From: CAMYLR01 sp041577935
GTDB lineage: Bacteria; Gemmatimonadota; Gemmatimonadetes; JACCXV01; JAHWKZ01
DNA length: 5,691 nucleotides
Reading direction: 5' to 3'
Assembly (NCBI GenBank): GCA_041577935.1
Contig: JBFGIA010000121.1
Span: 1 to 5,691 of the forward strand
Shown here in pieces: positions 1 to 5,674 of the stretch. Numbering within the stretch: the first letter of the stretch is position 1; each line of letters starts with the position of its first letter. The notes under the pieces are model-generated. The model was not told the origin of the DNA. It made no database searches and worked only from the letters and a program-made list of their open reading frames with translations. The position numbers and the translations under genes were made by a program.

Positions 1-2
1 CG

Positions 3-176
3 ATCGCGATCGCCGCGGGTGTCGCCGTCGCGCTTGCCCGGCCAGGTGTCACCTACGCCGATCTCGACGGGCATCTCGACTTGGTCGGCGACCCCTCGGC
101 GGGCGCGGTCGACCTGCGCGACGGCTACCTGTACCCAAGCGAGCGGCCGGGTCTGGGCTTCGACCTCGAGCCCTAG
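3..176 (+). CDS. C-terminal fragment of a probable dipeptide epimerase (enolase superfamily)
   Basis: An open frame enters from the left edge and ends at TAG 174-176, giving 57 residues with no start in the window. It begins with an alanine-rich helix-like stretch (IAIAAGVAVALARPG), then TYADLDGHLDLVGDP, then GAVDLRDGYLYPSERPGLGF just before the stop. From memory, a DLDGHLDL..DP segment followed by a PxxRPGLG ending is how L-Ala-D/L-Glu (dipeptide) epimerases of the mandelate racemase/muconate lactonizing group finish. Such enzymes invert a stereocentre in dipeptides, often from murein recycling, in the cytoplasm. The catalytic lysines and metal-binding acids lie outside the window, so activity and substrate cannot be judged. 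The gene converges on the lipoprotein gene with only 24 bp between the stop codons. Another enolase-superfamily member is the main alternative. Confidence 0.68.
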   Translation: MAIAAGVAVALARPGVTYADLDGHLDLVGDPSAGAVDLRDGYLYPSERPGLGFDLEP

Positions 177-200
177 AACCCGGCCGACACGCTTACTCTA

Positions 201-2540
201 TCAACGCCCGCAAGCGTTCTCATCGACCGCGACCCAGTCGCCGTGCATGAGGTGCGCCGGCAACGAGTGGTAGTCGACGTTGATGACGTGGCCGTTGTGA
301 CACAGCGAGAGCTTGTGCCCCTCCAGCGCGTTGCCGAAGTCGAGCCCCTCGATCGACTCGCCGCTGGCGAGCTCGACCGTGTAAAACCCCGGATCGGCGG
401 GGAACGTCTGCACGAACCCGTCGGGCACGACCTCACGGATCAGTAGCGCTCCCGGCAACAGACCGGTGAACCAGTACTCACCGTTTTCGTTCCCCGCGGT
501 CTCCGGGTTGTCGCGCATCGTTCTGGTGCGCGGCTCGTCTTCGTCCAGCTCCGCGTTCTCGTTCAGGTCAGCGTAGATGATGACGCCCGGGATGCCCGGC
601 TCATCATCGTCGGCCACGCCGTCGCTGTTGAGATCCAGCCACTTGAAGCCGCGAACCGAAGCCGTCTCCTGGTTGCCGAAGTCGAGCCCCTCGAGCACTT
701 CGCCGCTCGCGAGCTCGACCATGTGCGCTCCCGGATCGGCTGGGAACGTCTGCACGAAACCGTCCGGCACTACTTCGCGGATCACCTTGGCCCCCGGTCG
801 AAGTCCTTCGAGCCAGTAGAGACCGGTCTCGTCGAAGTCGGTCTCCGGATCGTCCTCCATCGTGACCGTTCGGGGCTCGTCGTCGTCGAGCACACCGTTG
901 TCGTTCAGGTCGGCGTAGATCGTCACCCCTCGGAGGCCTGGTTCATCATCCTGACGCAGCCCGTCGCCGTTACTGTCCGACCACTTCGCACCGTGGACAG
1001 ACGCCGGCACAATCTCCTGGTTCCCAAAATCGATGCCCTCGACAAGGTCACCGCTTTCGAGTTCGACAACGTGTTCGCCGCCGTTTGTTGGGAACGTTTG
1101 CATGAACCCGTCGGGGACGACCTCGCGAATGACATACCTGCCGGGTCGAAGCCCCTCGAGCCAGTACAATCCCGACTCGTCAAAATCGGTCGCGGGATCG
1201 TCCTCCATCGTCACCGTGTGCGGTTCGTCTTCGTTGAACTCACCGTTGTCGTTCAGATCGGCGTAGATCGTGACGCCCGGCAGACCCGGTTCATCGGGGT
1301 CAGGCGCGCCATCGCCGTTCGCATCCGACCACTTTCTGCCGCGGATCGATGCCGGTTCGATCGCCTGGTTGCCGAAGTCGATCCCCTCGACGACGTCGCC
1401 GAACTCTACCGTCACGCTATGCTCGCCGCCGTTCATTGGAAACGTTTGCATGAACCCGTCGGGAACGACTTCGCGGATCACGTACGTACCCGGCCGGAGC
1501 CCTTCGAGCCAGTAACGACCGGCCTCATCAAAATCGGTCGCTGGGTCGTCCTCCATCGTCACCGTGTGCGGCTCGTCTTCGTTGAACTCACCATTGTCGT
1601 TCAGATCGGCGTAGATCGTGACGCCCGGCAGACCCGGTTCATCGGGGTCAGGCGTGCCATCGCCGTTCGCATCCGACCACTTTCTGCCGCGGATCGATGC
1701 CGGTTCGATCGCCTGGTTGCCGAAGTCGATCCCCTCGACGACGTCGCCGAACTCTACCGTCACGCTGTGCTCGCCGCTGTTCATTGGAAACGTTTGCATG
1801 AACCCGTCGGGAACGACTTCGCGGATCACGTACGTACCCGGCCGGAGCCCTTCGAGCCAGTAACGACCGGCTTCATCAAAATCGGTCGCCGGATCGTCTT
1901 CCATCGTCAGCGTGCGGGGCTCGTCGGCATCCAGAACACCATTTTCGTTCAGATCGATGTAGATCGTGACCCCGGCCAGCCCCGGTTCGTCGGGATCGGG
2001 TGACCCGTTGCCGTTGGCATCCGACCACTTCCGGCCGTGGATCGATGCCGGCTCGATCCGCTGGTTGCCAAAGTCGAGGCCTTCGACTCGCTCGTTGGGG
2101 CCGACATCTCTGACGTGTGACCCGGGATCCGCCGGAAAGGTCTGCACGAACCCATCAGGAACGACCTCACGAATCGTCAACCTGCCGGACTCCAGATCTT
2201 CGAGCCAATACATGCCCGCCTCGTCGACCTCGGTTGTCGCCGCGTCATCGGCCATGGAAACCGTATTCGGCTCGCCGTCGTCGAGGACACCGTTGTCGTT
2301 GAGGTCGACGTAGATCGTCACTCCGGGGAGACCCGGCTCCCCGTCGTCACGAGCACCGTCGCCGTTTTCGTCCAACCATTTCGTGCCGTGAACCGAAGCC
2401 GGATCGACGACTTGGCCGGCCACATTCGAGTCGGGGGAGTCAGGGGAAGCGGTCCCGATCGGATTCGAGCTCTCGGAACAACTCACAGTGATACAACCGA
2501 GGGCAATCAGCCCGACAGTACGGCGCGCGGTCCAGTGCAT
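201..2540 (-). CDS. Repeat-rich lipoprotein with six SdrD_B-like domains and a C-terminal AHLxHGD motif
   Basis: This 779-residue acidic protein starts at ATG 2540-2538, preceded by GAGG (2545-2548) with a 4-nt gap, and stops at TGA 203-201. Residues 1-21 look like a lipoprotein signal: a basic n-region (R6, R7), a hydrophobic core, and TVSC with Cys21 as likely lipidated residue. The lipobox is imperfect and Cys16 (ALGC) is an alternative. A short Ser/Pro/Asp linker follows. Six domains occupy residues 50-166, 167-282, 283-398, 399-514, 515-628 and 629-738. Each has DxNxDGxxDxDEPG, then GVTIYxDLNxNG with DEP, then YWLEGL, then IREVVPDGF(V/M)QTFP, then EGxDFGN. This matches SdrD_B-type Ig-like surface repeats, whose acidic loops probably bind calcium. 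Residues 739-779 form a tail with C747, H748, AHLMHGD and C777. The likely role is a rigid envelope or surface stalk; the ligand is unknown. It is divergent from rimB-rimK and does not share their operon. Confidence 0.9.
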   Translation of the reverse strand: MHWTARRTVGLIALGCITVSCSESSNPIGTASPDSPDSNVAGQVVDPASVHGTKWLDENGDGARDDGEPGLPGVTIYVDLNDNGVLDDGEPNTVSMADDAATTEVDEAGMYWLEDLESGRLTIREVVPDGFVQTFPADPGSHVRDVGPNERVEGLDFGNQRIEPASIHGRKWSDANGNGSPDPDEPGLAGVTIYIDLNENGVLDADEPRTLTMEDDPATDFDEAGRYWLEGLRPGTYVIREVVPDGFMQTFPMNSGEHSVTVEFGDVVEGIDFGNQAIEPASIRGRKWSDANGDGTPDPDEPGLPGVTIYADLNDNGEFNEDEPHTVTMEDDPATDFDEAGRYWLEGLRPGTYVIREVVPDGFMQTFPMNGGEHSVTVEFGDVVEGIDFGNQAIEPASIRGRKWSDANGDGAPDPDEPGLPGVTIYADLNDNGEFNEDEPHTVTMEDDPATDFDESGLYWLEGLRPGRYVIREVVPDGFMQTFPTNGGEHVVELESGDLVEGIDFGNQEIVPASVHGAKWSDSNGDGLRQDDEPGLRGVTIYADLNDNGVLDDDEPRTVTMEDDPETDFDETGLYWLEGLRPGAKVIREVVPDGFVQTFPADPGAHMVELASGEVLEGLDFGNQETASVRGFKWLDLNSDGVADDDEPGIPGVIIYADLNENAELDEDEPRTRTMRDNPETAGNENGEYWFTGLLPGALLIREVVPDGFVQTFPADPGFYTVELASGESIEGLDFGNALEGHKLSLCHNGHVINVDYHSLPAHLMHGDWVAVDENACGR
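327..2393 (-). repeat. Six tandem coding repeats, about 348 bp each (SdrD_B-like domains)
   Basis: Read on the minus strand, the units are 2393-2043 (117 codons), 2042-1695 (116), 1694-1347 (116), 1346-999 (116), 998-657 (114) and 656-327 (110). The middle three have exactly the same length and are the most alike in protein; the outer units have diverged. IREVVPDGF and QTFP are present in all six. Loop 1 (DANGDG, DSNGDG, DLNSDG) and loop 2 (DLNDNG, DLNENG) both keep Asp/Asn/Gly at EF-loop-like spacing. Unit 6 is the most degraded, with NSDG and DLNENA in place of the usual glycines. Confidence 0.93.
1201..1896. repeat. Recent 348-bp tandem DNA duplication inside the lipoprotein gene
   Basis: Aligning 1201-1548 with 1549-1896 by eye gives eight mismatches in 348 positions (about 98% identity). 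Two change the protein (Ala/Thr in GDG(A/T)P and Ser/Gly in N(S/G)G); the rest are silent. Similarity falls sharply on both sides. The unit is out of phase with the protein domain: each copy covers the C-terminal half of one domain and the N-terminal half of the next. The 348-bp length is a multiple of three, so gain or loss of a unit keeps the frame. Confidence 0.9.
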
Positions 2541-2542
2541 GG

Positions 2543-2548
2543 TCCCTC
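2543..2548 (-). promoter_or_regulatory. Ribosome binding site of the lipoprotein gene
   Basis: The minus strand reads GAGGGA directly upstream of the ATG at 2540. The GAGG core sits 4 nt from the start codon, slightly short but usable. It supports this start, which is also the one giving a proper signal peptide. Confidence 0.5.
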
Positions 2549-2617
2549 ACTCGGTGTCGCGTTGTGGGTTGGGCCTGCGGAAGCCCCGCGGGAAGCAAAA
2601 CGGGGTCGAATCTCCCT

Positions 2618-2646
2618 ATTCAACCCCATATCTGGTGAAAAGTCAA
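2618..2646 (-). promoter_or_regulatory. Candidate sigma70-type promoter for the lipoprotein gene
   Basis: On the minus strand, TTGACT (2646-2641, five of six to TTGACA) is followed by a 17-base spacer and TTGAAT (2623-2618, four of six to TATAAT). It lies in the most AT-rich part of the intergenic region and predicts a 5' leader of roughly 70 nt. It is a consensus match only; the host's sigma-factor preference is unknown. Confidence 0.45.
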
Positions 2647-2807
2647 CGCACACTTTTGGCCATGATTTGCCACAAAGCGGCATCGAGTCGATAGGGCGGG
2701 GCAAAGCTGTGGAAGGTGAAGGGATCGATGTGGTATGGGGGGGGGTCAGGCGTGGATCGAACCCACCGTCAAGCGCGGGTGTCCCAAGAGCATCCGGGCC
2801 CCAACAG

Positions 2808-2836
2808 TGGAGCGCCCGTTCGTTCCGATGTAGAAT
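2808..2836 (+). promoter_or_regulatory. Weak candidate promoter for the rimB-rimK-astE-like operon
   Basis: TAGAAT at 2831-2836 matches TATAAT at five of six positions. At a 17-base spacing the -35 position reads TGGAGC (2808-2813), only three of six. Transcription would begin near 2843, leaving a leader of about 25-40 nt before either proposed rimB start. Confidence 0.3.
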
Positions 2837-2867
2837 CGCTCGCCCGCCGTGAAAGGTTCGGCACCCT

Positions 2868-3335
2868 ATGCGAGGAAGAACTTTGACGAAATCCACCGCC
2901 GGTTGGCGGGAGTGGGTCTCACTCCCGGAACTCGGCATTCCCAAAATCAAGGCCAAGCTGGACACCGGCGCGCGGACCTCCTCACTCCATGCGTTCGACG
3001 TCGACCCCTTCGTTCGAGACGGGGTCGAGATGGTGCGCTTCAAGGTGCACCCCATACAGCGTGACTCGCGCACGGTCATCGTGGCCGAAGCGCCTCGAGT
3101 CGACACGCGTAAGGTGCGTTCATCGAGCGGACAGGAGACACATCGCGACGTCATCCGCGCCGACATCGAAATGCTGGGCCAGCGGTGGCCGATGGAGATC
3201 ACGCTCGCTCGTCGCGACACGATGGGGTTCCGATTGTTGCTCGGGCGCCAGGCGCTCAAGGGCCGATTCCTGGTCGACCCCGGTCGGTCTTTTGTCGGGG
3301 GTCGTCTCAAGAAACCACGGAAGAGTGGCGAATGA
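2868..3335 (+). CDS. rimB: RimB-like protease (annotated family: putative ATP-dependent zinc protease, Zn_protease)
   Basis: This is a 155-residue protein from ATG 2868, or 150 residues from TTG 2883. The TTG has the better ribosome site (GAGGA 2872-2876, 6 nt away) and would start just before GWREWVSLPELGI, where family members typically begin. The family signature is clear: GWREWV (12-17), IKAKLDTGARTSSLHAF (27-43) and FRLLLGRQAL with FLVDPGRSF (121-142). It is usually labelled a zinc protease, but I see no HExxH. DTGA plus a later hydrophobic-hydrophobic-Gly-Arg motif is the pattern of retropepsin-like aspartic proteases (clan AA). RimB is encoded next to RimK in Pseudomonas and is tied to its S6 modification system. 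Here its TGA overlaps the rimK ATG, so translation is probably coupled. It is probably cytoplasmic; the substrate is not shown by sequence. Confidence 0.88.
   Translation: MRGRTLTKSTAGWREWVSLPELGIPKIKAKLDTGARTSSLHAFDVDPFVRDGVEMVRFKVHPIQRDSRTVIVAEAPRVDTRKVRSSSGQETHRDVIRADIEMLGQRWPMEITLARRDTMGFRLLLGRQALKGRFLVDPGRSFVGGRLKKPRKSGE
2872..2876 (+). promoter_or_regulatory. Shine-Dalgarno that favours the TTG 2883 start of the RimB-like gene
   Basis: GAGGA lies inside the first codons of the ATG-initiated version and 6 nt before an in-frame TTG at 2883. The ATG at 2868 has only GAAAGG (2851-2856), 11 nt away. Spacing therefore favours TTG, although ATG is the stronger codon. Confidence 0.45.
3319..3325 (+). 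promoter_or_regulatory. Ribosome binding site of rimK within the end of rimB
   Basis: GGAAGAG ends 6 nt before the ATG at 3332 and lies within the last codons of the RimB-like gene. It fixes this ATG over upstream in-frame starts, such as 3185, that would overlap rimB extensively. Confidence 0.6.
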
Positions 3336-4234
3336 GAATCGGGATCCTATCACGCAAGACAAGCTTGTACTCGACGCGACGGTTGGTGGAGGCGGCAAAA
3401 GAACGCGGTCACGACGTTCAGGTCGTCGACTACCTGCGTTGCTACATGGACATCACCGCTCGCAAACCGTCGGTGATTCTCGGGGGCTCGCGACTCCACT
3501 ATGACGCCATCATCCCGCGCATCGGCGCCTCCGCGACTTTTTACGGCACGGCTGTTGTACGGCAGTTCGAGATGATGGGGGTGTTCTCCGTCGCCGAGTC
3601 GCAGGCGATCGCTCGTTCACGCGACAAACTCCGTTCCCTGCAACTCCTCGCTCGCGAGGGGGTTGGACTACCGGTCACCGGATTCGCTCACAGCACCCTC
3701 GACACCGACGGTCTGGTCGGCATCGTGGGTGGTGCCCCCCTCATCGTGAAGCTCCTCGAGGGCACACAGGGGGTCGGAGTCGTGCTCGCGGAAACGAAAA
3801 AGGCCGCCGAATCGGTGATCGCAGCATTTCGCCAGCTCGATGCGAACATCCTGGTCCAAGAGTTCATCGCCGAGGCCGGTGGATCCGATATCCGAGCGTT
3901 TATCGTCGGCCGACGAGTGGTGGCGGCAATGATGCGCCAAGCTACCGCGGATGAGTTCCGATCGAACCTTCACCGCGGAGGAACAGCCGTGAAGGTGAAA
4001 CTGACGCCCGAAGAGAGGGCCACCGCCGTCCGCGCCGCCAAAATCATGGGTCTGGGTGTTTGTGGTGTGGACATGCTCCGCTCGAACCACGGTCCGGTCG
4101 TGATCGAGGTGAACTCCTCTCCCGGATTGGAGGGGATCGAGGCGGCGTCCGGTAAAGACGTCGCCGGATCCGTCATCGAGTACATCGAGAAAACGGCTGC
4201 GCACGGAAAGACAAAAGACCGGGTCGGGGTCTAA
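3332..4234 (+). CDS. rimK: RimK, ATP-grasp alpha-L-glutamate ligase
   Basis: The product is exactly 300 residues, the length of E. coli RimK. The start MRIGILSRKTSLYSTRRLVEAA is the family N-terminus, so the longer frame from 3185 is rejected. Residues 1-90 form the preATP-grasp domain (RCYMDI 36-41, PRIGAS 62-67). The ATP-grasp core has SRDKLRS (96-102), PVTG (114-117), IVKLLEGTQGVGVVLAET (138-155, with K140 and the glycine-rich loop), QEFI (176-179), GSDIRAF (184-190), FRSNLHRGG (209-217), GVDML (245-249) and IEVNSSPGLEGIE (258-270), which supplies metal-binding E259 and N261. No key residue is visibly missing. E. coli RimK uses ATP to add glutamates to the C-terminus of ribosomal protein S6 and can make poly-alpha-glutamate in vitro. 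The target here is unknown. It is the middle gene of a coupled three-gene operon. Confidence 0.96.
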   Translation: MRIGILSRKTSLYSTRRLVEAAKERGHDVQVVDYLRCYMDITARKPSVILGGSRLHYDAIIPRIGASATFYGTAVVRQFEMMGVFSVAESQAIARSRDKLRSLQLLAREGVGLPVTGFAHSTLDTDGLVGIVGGAPLIVKLLEGTQGVGVVLAETKKAAESVIAAFRQLDANILVQEFIAEAGGSDIRAFIVGRRVVAAMMRQATADEFRSNLHRGGTAVKVKLTPEERATAVRAAKIMGLGVCGVDMLRSNHGPVVIEVNSSPGLEGIEAASGKDVAGSVIEYIEKTAAHGKTKDRVGV

Positions 4235-4235
4235 C

Positions 4236-5192
4236 GTGCCAACCGAGATGGTCATCGGCGGGAAAACGGTGGCCCCCGGCCAACGAAAGCGAATCGAGAT
4301 CCCGATCGCCCGACTGGTCACCGGCGCCGATCTCGAGCTCACTCTGGAGGTCTTGCGCGGTTCAGAGAGTGGACCGGCGATCTGGTTGAGTGGCGCGGTG
4401 CACGGCGACGAGCCGATCGGCGTTGAGATCATCCGTCAAGTTCTGGATCGTCTCGAGCCCGAAGATCTTCGCGGTACGGTCGTCGCGGTCCCAATCGTCA
4501 ACGTCATCGGGTTCCTATCGGAGTCCCGTTACTTGCCCGACCGGCGAGATCTCAATCGATCTTTTCCCGGATCCAAGAAGGGATCGCTGGCGGCGCGGTT
4601 GGCCAACATCTTCATGCGCGAGGTCGTCCAGCAGTGCCAGTTCGGAATCGATATCCACTGCGGTTCGGGTGGGCGATCGAACTTCCCAAACGTGCGCTGT
4701 GACTTGAGCGACCCCGAGACCCGCTCAATGGCCGCGGCATTTGGCGCACCACTCATGGTGAACTCTCGGCCACCGACCGGTTCGCTGCGGAAGGCCGCTG
4801 TGCGCGCTGACACACGGGTCCTACTGTTCGAGGGCGGGGAGGCAAAGCGATTCGACGATTTTGCGGTGCGGGCAGGCGTCAACGGGATCTTACGATCGCT
4901 AGCTGCTCTCGGGATCTGGGACGGGTCTCCGCCCGAAGCAACAAATCCGGTACGCGAGGCGAGAAAAACACACTGGTTACGCGCCAATTTTGGGGGGATC
5001 TTGCGGCCAACGATCGAGCTGGGACAGATCGTCGAGCGCGGTCAATCGATCGGCATCATTACTGATGTCTCCGGAGAGACCCGCACAACTGTCAGAGCGA
5101 GGGCGGAGGGGATGGTCTTCGGACTACGGCTCAATCCACTCGTCTATCGTGGGGACGCCGTAGCGCATATCGCGGAGTTGGTGGAGCCGTAA
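4236..5192 (+). CDS. Succinylglutamate desuccinylase/aspartoacylase (AstE/AspA) family zinc hydrolase
   Basis: This 318-residue protein starts at GTG 4236, one base after the rimK stop, with GGGGT (4226-4230) 5 nt upstream. An in-frame ATG at 4248 (314 residues) is the alternative. Zinc ligands are visible: H56 and E59 in SGAVHGDEPIG, and H141 in DIHCGSGG. RRDLNRSFPG (103-112) is the conserved substrate-carboxylate segment. E199 in LLFEGGE is the likely catalytic glutamate. Residues about 245-318, rich in beta strand with ILRP...V..GQ..G and V.A...G.VFG, look like the C-terminal beta domain of the family. Known members hydrolyse N-acyl amino acids (succinylglutamate, acetylaspartate) using an M14 carboxypeptidase-like fold. 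Its context beside RimK and RimB suggests a glutamyl-peptide or modified-protein substrate rather than arginine catabolism, since no other ast gene is present. Substrate specificity is inference. Confidence 0.92.
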   Translation: MPTEMVIGGKTVAPGQRKRIEIPIARLVTGADLELTLEVLRGSESGPAIWLSGAVHGDEPIGVEIIRQVLDRLEPEDLRGTVVAVPIVNVIGFLSESRYLPDRRDLNRSFPGSKKGSLAARLANIFMREVVQQCQFGIDIHCGSGGRSNFPNVRCDLSDPETRSMAAAFGAPLMVNSRPPTGSLRKAAVRADTRVLLFEGGEAKRFDDFAVRAGVNGILRSLAALGIWDGSPPEATNPVREARKTHWLRANFGGILRPTIELGQIVERGQSIGIITDVSGETRTTVRARAEGMVFGLRLNPLVYRGDAVAHIAELVEP

Positions 5193-5200
5193 GAGAATCC

Positions 5201-5210
5201 CGGCTAGCCG
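5201..5210. other. Short palindrome between convergent genes
   Basis: CGGCTAGCCG is a perfect 10-base palindrome in the 41-bp gap between the AstE-like stop (5192) and the stop of the minus-strand gene (5234). With no loop, only three or four pairs could form in RNA, and no T-run follows on either strand. It is not a convincing terminator; a protein-binding site or chance are both possible. Confidence 0.2.
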
Positions 5211-5233
5211 CTCGTCAACCGCAAGTCTCGACT

Positions 5234-5674
5234 CTATCGCACCTCGTACGCGACACCCCAGCGGTCGTAAACCGACCGCACTCGTTCGGCGATCCGACCT
5301 CGCTCCTCATCGTCGACCGGTTCGCTCTCTCGTTCGCCGGCCCAGTGCATGTTTGACAGATCTAGCACGCAGAGTCGGGTCTCACCCCTGACCTCGATGC
5401 GACGCGGGACCTCGATCACGCCGGACGCATCGGAGTACTCGATCGTCGGCGGATACTCATCCGCGTCCGGATACTCAGGAGACAGAAAGAGATCCACCAC
5501 CGACCACCCATCGGAGTGTTCGGCACGCGGAAGCGCGGATCGGAATCCCGGACGCACGCATCCGGTTTCGTCCTCGACCTCCCCCGACGGAAACACGAGC
5601 TCGAACGGCTCTCCTTGCTCGTGGTACAACCGTCGCAACTCCGCGATAAGCGCCGATCGATCCGATTCGCTCAT
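5234..5674 (-). CDS. Uncharacterised acidic 146-residue protein
   Basis: I do not recognise this protein. It runs from ATG 5674-5672 to TAG 5236-5234 and converges on the AstE-like gene. No Shine-Dalgarno is visible, and the frame stays open to the right edge, so the true start may lie beyond the window; the MSESDRSALIAEL opening nevertheless looks natural. It has no signal peptide or membrane segment and is probably cytoplasmic. Predicted features are an N-terminal amphipathic helix (about 5-20), a strand-rich middle (24-105) with DGWSVVDLFLSPEYPDADEYPP and IEVPRRIEVRGETRLCVLDL, and a C-terminal helix (122-139) ending VAYEVR. The two ends look alike (LYHEQGEPFEL and VYDRWGVAYEV), perhaps an internal pseudo-repeat. 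Three Trp and many Asp/Glu are present, but no catalytic motif is recognisable. Coherent length and composition support a real gene. Confidence 0.7.
   Translation of the reverse strand: MSESDRSALIAELRRLYHEQGEPFELVFPSGEVEDETGCVRPGFRSALPRAEHSDGWSVVDLFLSPEYPDADEYPPTIEYSDASGVIEVPRRIEVRGETRLCVLDLSNMHWAGERESEPVDDEERGRIAERVRSVYDRWGVAYEVR

Larger units (their letters stand above)
2541..2867. other. Divergent intergenic region between the lipoprotein gene and rimB
   Basis: These 327 bases separate two outward-facing genes. I see no convincing gene here; open frames that cross it are antisense extensions of neighbours. It contains a candidate minus-strand promoter near 2618-2646, a weaker plus-strand one near 2808-2836, an 11-base near-palindrome ATCGAGTCGAT at 2682-2692 and a run of nine G at 2737-2745. 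A T-loop-like string at 2753-2762 is not part of a foldable tRNA. Confidence 0.7.

Noticed and set aside
177..200. Bidirectional terminator between the epimerase fragment and the lipoprotein gene
   Set aside because: The 24-bp gap has no stem of useful length and no T-run on either strand.
723..2003. A 426-codon plus-strand open frame across the lipoprotein repeats
   Set aside because: It is antisense to a clear gene and stays open because the 348-bp repeat is a multiple of three and its biased codons lack stops in that frame. Its product only mirrors the repeats and has no independent signature.
2668..2684. Small hairpin TGCC...GGCA as a terminator
   Set aside because: Only four pairs and no T-run; it also lies upstream of both genes, where a terminator would have no clear role.
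2750..2790. tRNA-like T-loop on the minus strand (GGGTTCGATCCAC)
   Set aside because: The T-stem pairs only four bases at the right register, and I find no matching acceptor, D or anticodon arms in the flanking sequence.
2507..3310. A 267-codon minus-strand open frame over rimB and the intergenic region
   Set aside because: It is antisense to the well-supported RimB-like gene, overlaps the start of the lipoprotein gene, and is low in recognisable motifs.
3185..3331. Longer start for RimK at ATG 3185
   Set aside because: It would add 49 residues translated from rimB sequence. The family N-terminus and a good ribosome site lie at 3332, and the resulting 300 residues match the usual length.
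3668..4432. A 254-codon minus-strand open frame over rimK and the AstE-like gene
   Set aside because: It is an antisense shadow of two strongly conserved genes.
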